Positions 11,890-22,805 of a stretch of DNA of 64,000 bases are shown one piece after another. The stretch's first letter is position 1, and each line of letters opens with the position of its first letter. The stretch is from Impatiens glandulifera. Its lineage: Eukaryota > Streptophyta > Magnoliopsida > Ericales > Balsaminaceae. Below the pieces are notes generated by a model. It saw only the letters and a list, made by a program, of their open reading frames with translations. It had not been told where the DNA came from and searched no databases. The DNA lies in assembly GCF_907164915.1 (NCBI RefSeq), contig NC_061865.1, positions 53,588,587 through 53,652,586 on the forward strand, given 5' to 3'. Both the position numbers and the translations under genes were made by a program.

Positions 11890-12390
11890 ATGAGTATTAT
11901 AAAAATTAGTTTGCTAAATTCTTGTATTTCTAAATTACTGAAAACTAAACTTAGTTAATAAAATAACTTTATTGTTAGTACGATAACTAAGAAAATTCTT
12001 ATATGATACACACGCATAAAAATAAAAATAAAAAAAATAAAAAAAACTATAATAATATAATAATATGTATTCAATGTTTAAAATTCTTAATAAATCAAGA
12101 ATAATATATTTAAATAAAAATAGAACGCTCTCATTCTACATTTTATTCCTTTCGATAAAACAACTTATTTTCTCACATATTTCCTCACATATTTTATCCG
12201 AATGAATATCTCATCTCGTGATCTTACACCTTGTCAATCAAATATTTGATTCATATTTTTAATATTTAGCATCGTGACTTCGATCACACTTTAGTCAATC
12301 AAATATTTGATTCATATTTGCTTAACCACTTTCAATTGATACCGACCTATTATCTCTCGACAAATCACATACCAATCACACTTGATTAAA
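11890..12390. other. non-coding; short direct repeat
   Basis: The first 90 bases continue the match with block B. At 12,233-12,260 and 12,293-12,320 the words GTCAATCAAATATTTGATTC recur as a direct repeat with an internal palindrome. No gene. Confidence 0.5.
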
Positions 12391-12588
12391 ATGTTGTACT
12401 TTTTTTGTTAGGTTGCAAATTCGAAACATACATACCTATTATAAAAATTTTAATTTTATTTTTAACAATTTTAAGTTTATGGGTGGGTCAACCCACAATC
12501 CGACCCAAATATTCATTTACTCTCATATATATATCCACCACAGCTCTCGACTCTCGACAATCCGGACACTTTAAAAATTAAGCATCAT

Positions 12589-12598
<10 letters not shown>
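12391..12598 (-). mobile_element. truncated Helitron fragment
   Basis: Inverse copy of the 5' half of the element at 3,145-3,577: the words TTAAGCATCATTATATATA, CAATCCGGACACTT, CCCACAATCCGACCC and GTTAGGTTGCAAATTCGAA appear in matching order on the opposite strand. The 3' hairpin and CTAGT end are missing. Its 5' end merges with an (AT)n run. It is absent from block B. Confidence 0.65.

Positions 12599-12641
<43 letters not shown>
12592..12641. repeat. (AT)n microsatellite
   Basis: About 50 bases of TA repeats adjoining the Helitron fragment; probably grown from its A+T-rich end. Confidence 0.85.
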
Positions 12642-12644
<3 letters not shown>

Positions 12645-12889
12645 TATTTTTTTATGTGGTTGTAATGTCTACTCATAATGCTATGATATAACATTTCAGA
12701 CTTGTAAAGTGTTTACTTCGGCTATTGGTTTTACTGAAAATATCTTTACAATATTGTTAATTTCTTCCAGTCATATCATTGGGTCGATTATTGCCTCCCA
12801 ATAATTAATTCTCGTTGACCGTATGTGTCTTCTGAGTCGTCCCAAAAGAAGTTCACGCCAAACATCTGTTCATTTGGGACAAAATAACT

Positions 12890-13440
12890 TTGAATAGACG
12901 TGTCAGTATGGTATACCGTAACATTTTATTAATACAGTTCGGTATACTAGTATTATTTTGATATATTGATATATTGAAATCTTGGTACGATACAAGTTAA
13001 CATATCAATTGTCATGTCGAATATGGTATTTACTCAAGTTTAATGAATAATATTAAAGTATAATTATATTTTAATTTTATATTAAAAAGTTAAGTTTATA
13101 TAATTTAATTAACATCAAATCTATTTAATAGAAAGAAAATAAATTTACTAAGAAAAAATATATATTTTTAAAGTTTGAGCTTTAAATCTGTTAATTTATT
13201 AAGAATGTTAATTAATTGAACAACGATTTGATTTTTTGAAAAGTTCATAATTGCTTAAAACAATTATTTAAAATTATTAAATATTATTTCAGTATATACT
13301 ACAATTTTATAAATCTACCAAAAATTTTGGTATCGGTTCCCTTATCATTTTCGATATACCGATATTTTTTTTTTATATTTGATATTTTGCAATAACAATA
13401 TTTTTAATATATAAAAAATATCGGTAATTTATCGCTCTTA
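12890..13440. mobile_element. degenerate hAT-like element related to 45,076-45,790
   Basis: A block A-specific insertion: block B passes directly from the sequence matching 12,880 to that matching 13,440 at about 26,040-26,060. It contains repeated words built on GGTATACCG, GATATATTGAT and AAAATATCGGTAATTTATCG that also make up the element at 45,076-45,790. The exact ends and target duplication are unclear. Confidence 0.45.
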
Positions 13441-13980
13441 TTGTTCAAGTGCTCTTTGACATCCTTTTGGATTACTAAGTATTTTGAGGTAATATTGGAT
13501 CTTGTCCACTATTACTTGTGCGCGTCATCCTCTCTATTTACGATAAAATGATTTAATATATTTTTTAAAGAATATATCTTTTTGTTTTCTAACACAGAAA
13601 GAAGAAGAATTTGGTGATAGAAAAAAAAAATCATAGTATAAGACAATAAAGGACAAATATTTGCTTAGTAGTAGCACAAAATGTTGTTTAATACTAAAAG
13701 CCAAAATAGAGGATTTTTTCCGGGAAAGTACAAAAAAAACACTTAGAACATAATCATAGTAGACCCTATGGATAATCTGTTATTACTAAATATACCTCAT
13801 AGTTAAACTCAAAGGCTGTTACACATGATAAATAGAGGATTAATGGTTAATTAATCACATCAATACTTCACTTTTTTCATCTTTTCTCGTCCATTCCTTT
13901 AATATCATTTGTAATAGTCTGGGTCAATTTTTTTACATCAAAGAACCCATCTTTTCATTTAGTTATGGCAATCATCAATT
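13441..13980. other. non-coding, shared with block B
   Basis: Aligns with 26,060-26,580; no gene. Confidence 0.5.
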
Positions 13981-14133
13981 AAAATAAAATTAGTCTACTT
14001 TGAACATTTTTATTAGTTTTACAAAAAAAATTAAATTTTGATTTGACTTATTTTTTTAAAATAAAATTAGTCTACTTTGAACATTTTTATTAGTTTTACA
14101 AAAAAAATTAAATTTTGATTTGACTTATTTTTG
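13981..14133. repeat. 77-bp tandem repeat, two copies
   Basis: The unit starting AAAATAAAATTAGTCTAC at 13,981 is repeated almost without change from 14,058. Block B has a single copy at about 26,590-26,680, so this repeat formed after the large duplication. Confidence 0.9.
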
Positions 14134-16141
14134 TAAAACTTTTCATTGATATTGTTACAAACAAAAATTGTATTCACCAATAATCAACCATGTTTGTTTC
14201 AAATCATAACACATATTATTATGAGTTAACTAAGTGTCCAAAGAAAATAGTACCAAAAAAGACCCATACAACTATATAAAGTGTCAAGAGTTACACAAAA
14301 TTCACAAAATTCAGATGACAATGTTCATTGTTTTAGATTGAGATGAACTAATATTAACGTGAAGATGAAAATTCTTACCTTTTGAGATAAATTTTTGACA
14401 TAATTTATTCCTTTTATTTTAAATCCGTATAGTTAAAAAAACTGTGATCACCATTATAAAATGGATAAATAGTGACGGTCGATTTATTCGTCATACAAAA
14501 TAAATAAAAATATTAGTATAAGGAAAATTTGTGATGAAATAAAGCGCTATTAATTACTGTTACTAAAGGTTGTTAGCTAGGTGATGGTAGTTAGACTCGT
14601 CGCTTGTTTCTATAGTAATAAATATGCATTAAAACTACGCTCTACTTAGGTCAACATCGACCAAAAGAAAAAAACATGCTAATTTATGTCGCTATTTCTG
14701 ACTTTACACTCGGTGACTATGAAAAATCTATTTCTCTATAAGTTTTAGTCCATCAAATTTAAATTAAATTTCTTAGAATACACAGGGTTATTCTCATAGA
14801 TTAATGATATTTTTTTTTGTAACATTTATTAAAAAAATATAGATTAATTAGAAAAATACCACATTAAGTTACTCTGAAATAAGTTAATTCTAAATTGGTG
14901 TCTACAACAAGGTGGTACATTGTCTTGATACTAAATTTTGTTTTTTTCATCTCGGTTAAAAACGTCGTTATAATTACATAGTAAGAATTAATTAATTATA
15001 TGCCCATATTTTAGTTCTCGGATTTATCATCTTCTAATGAATATTCATATTAATAAGGTTAAATAACAAAGAATAAATCAGAAACTAACGAAAACTTTCT
15101 AGCTCCTTGTTTTCTTGCTCTTTTTGCCCGAGAACTCATTTATGCTCTTGAAAATTTCGGTGCTAGTTAAATTTTGTTTTTTGTTTGTTTTTTTTGTAAT
15201 TGGTGAACAATTTTGTGTTATGTGTTTTTCTTTCCATTTTTTGTAATGTTTTTGTCATTAAACTTAAACAACTCTCATTTATATAATTTTACATTAATAA
15301 TTTTCAAAATAAAAATTTATATTAATTTAAATAAAAGATATTAAAAAAGTTACTCTTTTATTTTCATTGTAAGATCGAAATTTAAAGATTGTATTATTTC
15401 GAGAAATGACATTATCTTTTGCTATTCTTGATCAAAAAAATTGTTTTTTCTCACAATCAATAGATAAGTGAAATCTAGATAAGTCTTAATATAATTTGCT
15501 TTAACTTATCTTTACATTTTTTTTAGATATCTTATCTAAAAATCAATTATTTTCTCATACAAATGCTCGAAACTAACTTATCTATGAACTTTTATGATTA
15601 TTACAATAAACAAGTGTCTTTATTTATATATAGGTCATTAAGTAGATTTTTTTTTGAAGTGAAATAGGATGTTATCTGTTCAACAACTTATCATTTTAAG
15701 TGATTAGAGAAAATGGGGACTAAAAAGTTAGGAAATTTGAAACTACAAATCAAAAAAACTATCAATAATTTAAATGTTGATATCTTATATTTGCAACATT
15801 TGAATTTGATTAAGTTTTTATGAAACATAAATGTTCAATTATATAATTTTTTTTGTGTGACCCATATTTCCTTTTGAAGTGGCTATTATGACCCCCACAC
15901 TATTTGATTGAGTTATTTAAAAAACATTATGATAAAATAATATTACAAAAAGGAAATTACTTATATTCTGATTATACTAGTACAAGTAGTTATACACAAT
16001 ACAATAGAGGAATAACATCATATTTTATAACATTTCATACATGATATCAAATATTCTTGCAAATAAACCAACATACACCCATTTTTAAAACATTATAACC
16101 TAATGGATAACCGTTTCATTCTTTTTAAAAGGCGAGGAACT
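14134..16141. other. non-coding, shared with block B
   Basis: Follows block B (26,680-28,990) with many small differences, including the 3' flank of the membrane-protein gene. No gene, RNA or clear transposon end is visible. Confidence 0.5.
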
Positions 16142-16639
16142 TCAAGTTTCTCGTATTGATCTCTGATCTCCGTTCATGTAACGATTGATGACATGTCGGA
16201 AGATGGCGGAAGAAACCGTAATTGCAAAAGGAAGCCAAGGAAGCATACCGAAGTTTGGTGGCATAACAGCCGATGTTAAGAGTGTAAAAGAGATAACAAG
16301 ACCGATGAAAGACAGACCACAAGTCCAGAAGTTGTCAATAATCTCTTCAATAAAGATTATCCCAATTGCAGCTGCATGGAACGTAACCATCACTGCCAAC
16401 AAGTAAAGTACATAGGCTACAGTATGATGCCTAAAAAGTGTATCTGGCCTCATCCCTCCATTTTTCACAACATATGATAAACTAAGAAGTGAAAGAACAG
16501 CAGAGAAAGCCGTAAACATTGTTGCCATCAACCATTTGAGCTTGGCGGACGATCTTCGGGTGGGCGATGGGATCTCATGAGCGTGAGAAAGAGACAAATG
16601 ACTCGTCATGGTATTGGTTTCGGCGGTTCTAGTTGAAAC
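16142..16639 (-). CDS. four-helix membrane protein, 5'-truncated copy (exon 2 only)
   Basis: Paralogue of the gene at 28,999-29,685. The last exon is open from the splice acceptor (CAG before GTTTCAACTAGA at 16,639) to the stop; from its internal methionine (16,609) it would give 155 residues. Four hydrophobic segments are visible, at about residues 24-49, 61-88, 95-117 and 123-140, joined by short loops, with a Ser/Thr/His-rich polar N-terminus. I do not recognise the family. By my count 22 of 145 aligned residues differ from the other copy, mostly conservative changes inside helices, and there is no stop, so it may still be functional. Exon 1 (MSHDLEMASG...) is not present upstream; the sequence there is junction filler. 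The C-terminus (NGDQRSIRET) differs from the other copy. Confidence 0.65.
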   Translation of the reverse strand, partial: VSTRTAETNTMTSHLSLSHAHEIPSPTRRSSAKLKWLMATMFTAFSAVLSLLSLSYVVKNGGMRPDTLFRHHTVAYVLYLLAVMVTFHAAAIGIIFIEEIIDNFWTCGLSFIGLVISFTLLTSAVMPPNFGMLPWLPFAITVSSAIFRHVINRYMNGDQRSIRET

Positions 16640-16679
16640 CTGAAATTAAATATACAAGACTTAACAAGTTTTAACTAAT

Positions 16680-16937
16680 ACTAAGACTTGTCTATTAGTA
16701 AAAGAGCAAGTGCGGATCTATGTACAAAACTACTCCGGATATACAGAACTAAAATATTTTGTATATATTTGAAAATAACGACGGCAAAACACCATTGTTA
16801 TTGTTTGTTTCAGTCGCTAAAGTTATTTAGCGACAGTAAACTATATTTATTTTGTTTATTTAAATGATATTATTATAATTTTAGAATGTTATTTCATGTT
16901 CTAGCTCTGCCTTGTAATAAAATGCAAAACTCAATAC
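16680..16937. other. junction of the tandem duplication
   Basis: Left of here the sequence matches intron 1 of the membrane-protein gene; right of about 16,938 it matches the interior of the calmodulin-like gene. The roughly 250 bases between match neither parent. They include an inverse copy (about 16,760-16,880) of the repeat at 2,601-2,740, with the hairpin words CAGTCGCTAA and TTAGCGACAG. Confidence 0.6.
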
Positions 16938-17171
16938 TTCGTTCATGTCCTGCAAGATTTTCTCGATGAGTTCTTTCAATTCGATTGAACTGTTTCCATT
17001 TAAATCGACGTTGGATAGTAGGTTATGGATCTGGTCGTCGTTGGGTTGAAGGCCGAGAGAACGGAGGTGGGCGGCGAGTTCCAAGTGGGTTAGACTGCCG
17101 TCGGAATCCATGTGGAATTGAGTGACAATGTCTCTTATATTGTTAATCTCGTCTGATTGGGGATTGTCCAT
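16881..17171 (-). pseudogene. calmodulin-like gene, 5' half only
   Basis: Partial copy of the gene at 3,713-4,198. The first 78 residues match it (MDNPQSDEIN... to DMNE); after that codon the match ends and 18 unrelated residues run to a stop in junction sequence. Only EF-hands 1 and 2 remain, and both are damaged: loop 1 begins with H20 instead of Asp, and loop 2 has S61 in place of the near-invariant Gly at position 6. The leader upstream is also conserved to about 17,275. EF-hands 3 and 4 are missing, so ordinary calcium sensing is unlikely; I treat it as a pseudogene, although the frame is open. Confidence 0.8.
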
Positions 17172-17275
17172 GGCGGAGAAGAAGAGAAATTAAAAAAGGA
17201 GAGAGAAACGGAAGAACAGAAAAATGGAATAAGAAGGTTTTTTTAAAGAGGGAGGGGACTGGAGAGAGAGTTTTT

Positions 17276-18071
17276 TTTTTTTTAACATTAGGTTATATGT
17301 TTTCGTCATAATATAATAATATTATAACAATTTATAGAATCGTGAGAATAAGTTATATAGATATATTATTTTATAGTAAAATATTACTTCTCAAATTTAT
17401 AGACTGTGAAAGGTTAATATTATATATTTTTTTAACTTGATAAACTTGTAAGTATTAAAATTTATTTATTTACATGATGTTAACGATGTTATTGCGTTGA
17501 CTTATTAACCAGCGAAAAAGGTATCTAGAATTTCATTGGCATTGAATGTTGAGATGAAACAACTGAAATCTATGTGAGTGTTGAAATTCATTTTAACGAC
17601 AGGATGATATTGTGTTGACTAAATAACCAATAAAGAATCTCATATAATTGGATTAAGACCAAAAATATATGGGCATTTACTGTTGGGGTAAAATATATAA
17701 CAACCGAAAAAACTCAGAAGATATGATAGTCTAAAGAAATAAGAACATGAACAAAAAAATCATTTAAAAGAAAAAAAATAAGTATTGATGAAGTCAACGA
17801 AAAACTATGACTTGGTGTGCTCAAGAAAAGAAAACAAGCTTTTGATACCATGTTAAAATATAAAAAAATCGTATTGAAATATATATTAAATTACCTAAGT
17901 TATGTTTACTATATAAACATTATATTCGACTTTAAGGAAACTAATATAATATAATAATATAATAACGATACTATCACAATTTATAATAATGTGATAATAT
18001 ATAAGATCTGTAACCCTAGAAAAAACCCTTTGGTGTCAGTTTCGTGGAAAAGCTTGAGGTTTGAGAAATTT
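17276..18071. other. non-coding, A+T-rich
   Basis: No gene recognised. It includes the left flank of the solo LTR, ending in the target word AATTT. Confidence 0.5.
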
Positions 18072-19415
18072 TGTTAAATCTAGTTAAATTGATTAAAATA
18101 AACTTAGGAAATAGGTTTATACATTGTTTTGATGATACACTAAAAATTAGTAAAACTTAGTTATGCACAGACAAAAAATGAAGAGACTGTTTTAAATGAA
18201 TAAAACTAAATTATGAAATTGTTTATGCGCATGTATAACTGAGGAAGCGAACAGACGAGTTGTCTGAAGAAGCAGCTTCAAGAAGACGTTTAAAGCTTTG
18301 AAGCATGAGCAGACGCTTCAAGTAAATCAGACGGGTCAGTCTGAAGAAGCGCGATTCAGACGCTTTGCTTCAGCAGTGGTCTGAAGAAGCGTGAACAGAC
18401 GTCTTGCTTTAGTAGTAGTCTAAAGAAGCGCGTTCAGATGCCTTACTTTAGCTGTCGTCTGAAGAAGATCTCTTCCCATCTGCACAACTTATCAACAACA
18501 ACCTTGTTTCAACAGTCATCTAAAAAAGAATTCTACTTATCAACTAAGTGAACAACAACATTCGTTATAAGCAGACGTTCTAATCATCTTAATACAACTA
18601 CCACCAAGTGTTCAACCAACAAAAAGTCAACACGTAATATATAAATCAGATTCGACCGTTGCCTACACCTCAACAAAGGACAATCAAAGTACAACGTCGA
18701 ATCCCTGGACTTATGAGTAGTTTATCACTATAGCTCTGGTACAGCGGTTCCCCGAATATCTGGATTTGATGTACGACGAATCTTTCCCGGTCATTTAACA
18801 ATCTAAAAGTCAGAGTCGACCGTTGCTACACTTCATTATAAAAGAGCTCCTGAGTACAACGATGATCTCTTCGATCAGTTCTCACATAGAGATACATACC
18901 ATATTCGACCAACTACAAGTTCTAGAAGCTCTGAAAAAGTTCTTCATCTTCTTACTTTCTCTCTAACTGTAAAAATATACATTGTATAAACTGAGAGCAT
19001 ATTCTTGTTGTAAGTTAAACATAAAGTTGTCTGTTTAACAGAGTGAGTGCTAGGAGTTCAGAATAGGCAGTTGTTAAGACCTGAGTTCTGACTGAGTTTG
19101 TATAGGCGCTATATAAACCAAAGTCTTCTAGTGAAAATCCTTCTAGAAAACAGAAGAAGGGGTGATGTAAGAGTTTTATCTCCGAACATCCATAAAACTC
19201 CTTGCGTTCTTTCATTTATGTAACTTCCAATCTCTTATTTGACGCTTCAAATTGAGAAAGCATTTCCGCATTTGTATCCCTTCAAGAGCTTGCGAAGATT
19301 TGTGAAGAATAGAAATAGATTTTAATCTCTAACATGATTAAAATCGAATTGAAAATATCTTAAGTTGTCAACTATATTCAGACCCCCCTCTCTATAGTTG
19401 CCACCGATCCTAACA
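18072..19415 (+). mobile_element. solo LTR of a Copia-type retrotransposon, 1,344 bp
   Basis: The element begins TGTTA and ends TAACA, the inverted TG...CA ends of LTRs, and is flanked on both sides by AATTT (18,067-18,071 and 19,416-19,420), a perfect 5-bp target duplication. The 3' end carries a C-rich tract (CAGACCCCCCTCTCTATAG) followed by GATCCTAACA, as in large plant Copia LTRs. Neither a primer-binding site nor gag-pol sequence follows, and there is no second LTR, so this is a recombination product. The intact duplication suggests it is fairly young. Imperfect subrepeats lie at about 18,280-18,470. Confidence 0.85.
18280..18470. repeat. subrepeats inside the LTR
   Basis: About four imperfect copies of a unit of 50-60 bases built on GTCTGAAGAAGCG, CAGACG and TTGCTTCAGCAGT, with CAGACG often following. 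They lie in the upstream part of the LTR, where promoter or enhancer sequence would be expected. Confidence 0.7.
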
Positions 19416-19420
19416 AATTT

Positions 19421-19889
19421 CAACCACGGTTTGCGTGTCAGTAATATTTTTTTTTTAATTTTGCGATACTCGAGAAAGAAATTCCGCGCTTTATCCTTCA
19501 TACCCATTTTGAAAACGGTCTCTACTTATAAATTTGGCTTTTGAAAATTGGTTGCATAACATTTTATTTTTATCGATTAATCTTCCAGTCATAGGCATGC
19601 ATATGTTTTAGCGTTATTTAAAATATTGTAACAACAATATTGAAATATTTGTACATGTTGTTGCTGATAATAACTATGGAGGAAAATACTTAAATAATAT
19701 CAGTCATTCAAGGGCATTAGAGTTTAAACATAAATTTCAAACAAGTCTTTACCAAAATATTTTTTTTGTAAAAATATTCCAAAAATATTTTGAAATCATT
19801 TTATAATTTTTCGGGATTTTTAGAAAATGGTTTGAGGTTCTAAAATTACAAAAATAATTTTGGAATTTTGAAAAGGGAACCAAACAGGC
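19421..19889. other. non-coding flank
   Basis: Right flank of the solo LTR. A short open frame on the minus strand at 19,322-19,507 crosses the LTR boundary, so it is not a gene. Nothing else is recognised. Confidence 0.5.
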
Positions 19890-20315
19890 TTTAGGATCGA
19901 TGTCCTAGGTCTTGAGCTCGATTTCATCGCTCGAGGTTTGGAACCCTCGATCAGACCCATCGGTCCAGGCTAAAAAGCCTTAGTTGAGGTGCTAAGAACT
20001 CTCGGTCCTTGACTGGGATTATTAGTCGGGATCGAGATTCCTCGGTCTTAGGTTTGACCTCTCGGTCGGACCTCTCAGTATTGGGTGGAAGCCATCGGTC
20101 CTAAGTTCGGGAGTTCTCGGTTCTAAGTTTCACCTCTCGGTCGGACTTTTCAGTCCTAGCTGAAGAACATAGGTCGAACCTCTCATTCCTCGATGAAGAT
20201 CACCGGGCAGACCTCTCGGTCTTGGCTAACAAGCCTCGGTCGGACCTGTCGATCATATGTTAAGTTTCTCGGTCGGACCTCTCGATCCTCGGTCAGACCT
20301 ACCGGTTCTCAAGAA
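19890..20315. repeat. subrepeat array built on CTCGGTCGGACC
   Basis: About ten imperfect units of roughly 35-45 bases, several containing CCTCTCGGTCGGACCTCTC or close variants, less A+T-rich than their surroundings. Such arrays occur in LTRs or untranslated regions of large plant retrotransposons, but I see no matching LTR ends, so the parent element is unknown. Confidence 0.6.
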
Positions 20316-21600
20316 AATCAAAATTACATGTTTTGCAATTTTGATGGAGAATTGGTTTTTTCGATCCAAGGGCCTAGATATCTTCACAAAGCTCACATGA
20401 ATATTTAGAACATCACCCCAAGTATCAATCGACCTGGTTTATGATCAATCTGTTCAAAACAGTTTGTAGCCAAAAATCGAGTTTTTAGTTTTAAAGTTGT
20501 TTTAAAGTGTAAAGTGCTAACTAATAACTTCCTTATACTATATATACTTGATTGGTACCAAAATAAGAACACTGGTTGTTCGTTTTAACTAATTCAAAAC
20601 TCAAAAATTTCAATTATTTTAACTTTTTATATTGATCAAACATGATCGGGATCGATCAAATATAATCTAAATAGTTGTCCAACTTCATTACAATAATGTT
20701 GGGATGATTTCTGGGCAGCTATTATTGAGGATTAACTCAAGAACAGAAAATCTGATTTTTTTATTTTCCAAATTCAAATTTGGGTTTGTCTTTTTAAAAC
20801 CGATTGATTGGTACTAGTTTTCACAAAAAGCTTAGAAATGATCCTAGGATCGATTTCCAATAAAAAAATCTAACAACCAAACATCATACAAGCCTATGAA
20901 AACTAAAATATAAAAATTTTAAATTCAAACTGAGAGTATGAATTAAAGAGTGATTGGAAGCATACCAAGGATTGAAGAACACTTCTTAGACCTTAGAGAA
21001 ACTTTCGGGATGCTTAGATAAGGCCTTACACAGATTTTCGAAAAATCTAGAAGTTTGGAGCTTCAATGTCAGATTTTCTATAATTCACCATTTGAGGCTG
21101 GAGACTTGATCTCTTGACTTCAGATTTGTTCAGGGAGGCTTCAAGTAGATGGAATCAGCCAAAATCCAGTTATCATATTTTGGTTGTTCTTCATTCTATT
21201 TGTCGGAATAAGGATGATTCATCCCTATTGATGTAGTAGAAATAATAACCGAAGTAGGGTGATCATTTCAGCTTTTAAATCAGCCGATTTGGTTGACTAT
21301 CGGTTGTATTCCAAATTTGGAAAATCAAAGATGCGACTTCATCCTTATCCCTCCAACGTCGTGATGAAGAAGACGATGGCGGTCGAAACGACTTCGTTTC
21401 ATGCGCGTTTGGCGATTGCAGCGCGTTTCGTGAATCCTTCAAGCACCGTTAACGATCGAGCGTTCAGTCTACGTCTCGGCTAACTGTTAGCCGATTGCCT
21501 GCATCTCGGTCGTGTGCTCCTTTGACTGCAACGGGCTACGCGGGCGTGTCTGGAGCGTTGGATAAAAATCCAGCGATGATCCAATGGGTGGGGTAACACT
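20316..21600. repeat. unclassified, probably transposon-derived; GC island at 21,340-21,560
   Basis: The sequence after the subrepeats stays of moderate G+C and rises sharply at 21,340-21,560 (CGTCGTGATGAAGAAGACG, GCGCGTTTGGCGATTGCAGC). No frame in it resembles a known protein. With the neighbouring array it may form one element inserted into block B, since block A has no matching sequence that I can see. Confidence 0.35.
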
Positions 21601-21760
21601 TTATCTTTGGTTTCGGTTATATCCGATTACTAATTTTATTTTTATTTTAAAATCTTAAAAGTTTGTTTGAAATTGATTTTTTTTTCCACCCTTGGCTTAA
21701 TTTTGATCTTTTTAAATACACAAAATATTAAAATAAATATTACAAATATTTTGAAAATTT

Positions 21761-21791
<31 letters not shown>

Positions 21792-22755
21792 TAGGATTAA
21801 TAAATAATTTTTGAGGATTAATGAGTATCTCATTTCATCCTAAATTATTTATTTTAATTCCTTAATTTGATCATCTTCCTTAATTAATTAGCTTTTAATT
21901 ATCACAATAATTAATATAATTAATTATTTTAATTAGGTTTTGACATTGGGATAACTATTTTGATTTTATTTATTAAAAAATAAATCAAAATAATTATTTT
22001 AATTTTATAAATTGAGTATAAAATTATTTAGTACTTACAATATATTTAATGACACAAAATTGAACAATATATTAAGAAGGTGCAATTTAACAACAATTAA
22101 GAAAATAAAGTTTTCAAATTGGATGCTTCAATCATCTAAAATAATTATATTTTGTATGATTGAATTATTTTTCAGTCTTATAACAAAAAAAAAAACATAA
22201 ATAAGAAATAAATCATTTGTAATCTTTTATTTACTGTTCTTTTTTATAAATAATATCGATTTAACGTCCCTCTAAAGTAATTTTTATTCTCATATTATAT
22301 ACAAATTTTATTTCAATTAATCTGACTTAATATAGAGCATTTGAGATAACACACAATATTATCAACTTTCGTCAAAGTATTTCATTGTGACCGAGGAAGA
22401 GAATTTGTGATTTTTATTTTATGATCGAATTGTATCATATACGAGTGAACAAAATTGTTTTGTCGAATTCAAAGATTCGTCAAATAATTTTACTCTTCTT
22501 CATAATACCTTCGTACTAAGATGAAATCGTTTTTCACAATTTATATCTTGTTTTATGTTATCGATTTCTTCTCTATTTATATTTCCTTTCATTCATCATC
22601 ATTTTGTAATATTTTCATATTTTCCACCACTGAAACTCCATTATAACGTCTTAACCCTCATTCCATCCAACTTTGAAATTCCATCATCTCACTTCATCCC
22701 ATATTTATTATAAAAGAAAATAAATATTAAATGTTAATTTATTTGTAATTTATTA

Positions 22756-22760
<5 letters not shown>
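21601..22760. other. non-coding, shared with block A from about 22,080
   Basis: A+T-rich. A TAA/TA simple repeat lies at about 21,762-21,790. From about 22,080 it follows block A (6,270 onwards). No gene. Confidence 0.5.

Positions 22761-22801
<41 letters not shown>
22761..22801. repeat. (AT)n microsatellite
   Basis: About 40 bases of pure AT repeats. Confidence 0.9.

Positions 22802-22805
<4 letters not shown>

Larger units (their letters stand above)
3962..16680. repeat. tandem duplication, block A
   Basis: First copy of a segment repeated in direct orientation at about 16,938-29,510. Matching landmarks in order are the 5' half of the calmodulin-like gene (3,962-4,290 versus 16,938-17,275), non-coding sequence from about 6,270 (versus 22,080), 8,685-10,800 (versus 22,970-24,720), 11,580-11,980 (versus 25,480-25,680), 13,440-14,250 (versus 26,060-26,720) and the last exon of the membrane-protein gene (16,142-16,639 versus 28,999-29,478). 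Block A has gained the MITEs at 4,571 and 5,525, the mitochondrial fragment at 11,713, the Helitron piece at 12,391 and the hAT-like insertion at 12,890. The limits are set by eye. Confidence 0.8.

Noticed and set aside
16185..16406. Plus-strand open frame opposite the membrane-protein gene
   Set aside because: Shadow of the conserved minus-strand exon; it follows from the codon use of that gene.
19322..19507. 61-codon minus-strand frame (MGMKDKARNFF...)
   Set aside because: It crosses the precise right boundary of the solo LTR, so it cannot be an ancestral gene, and it shows no domain.
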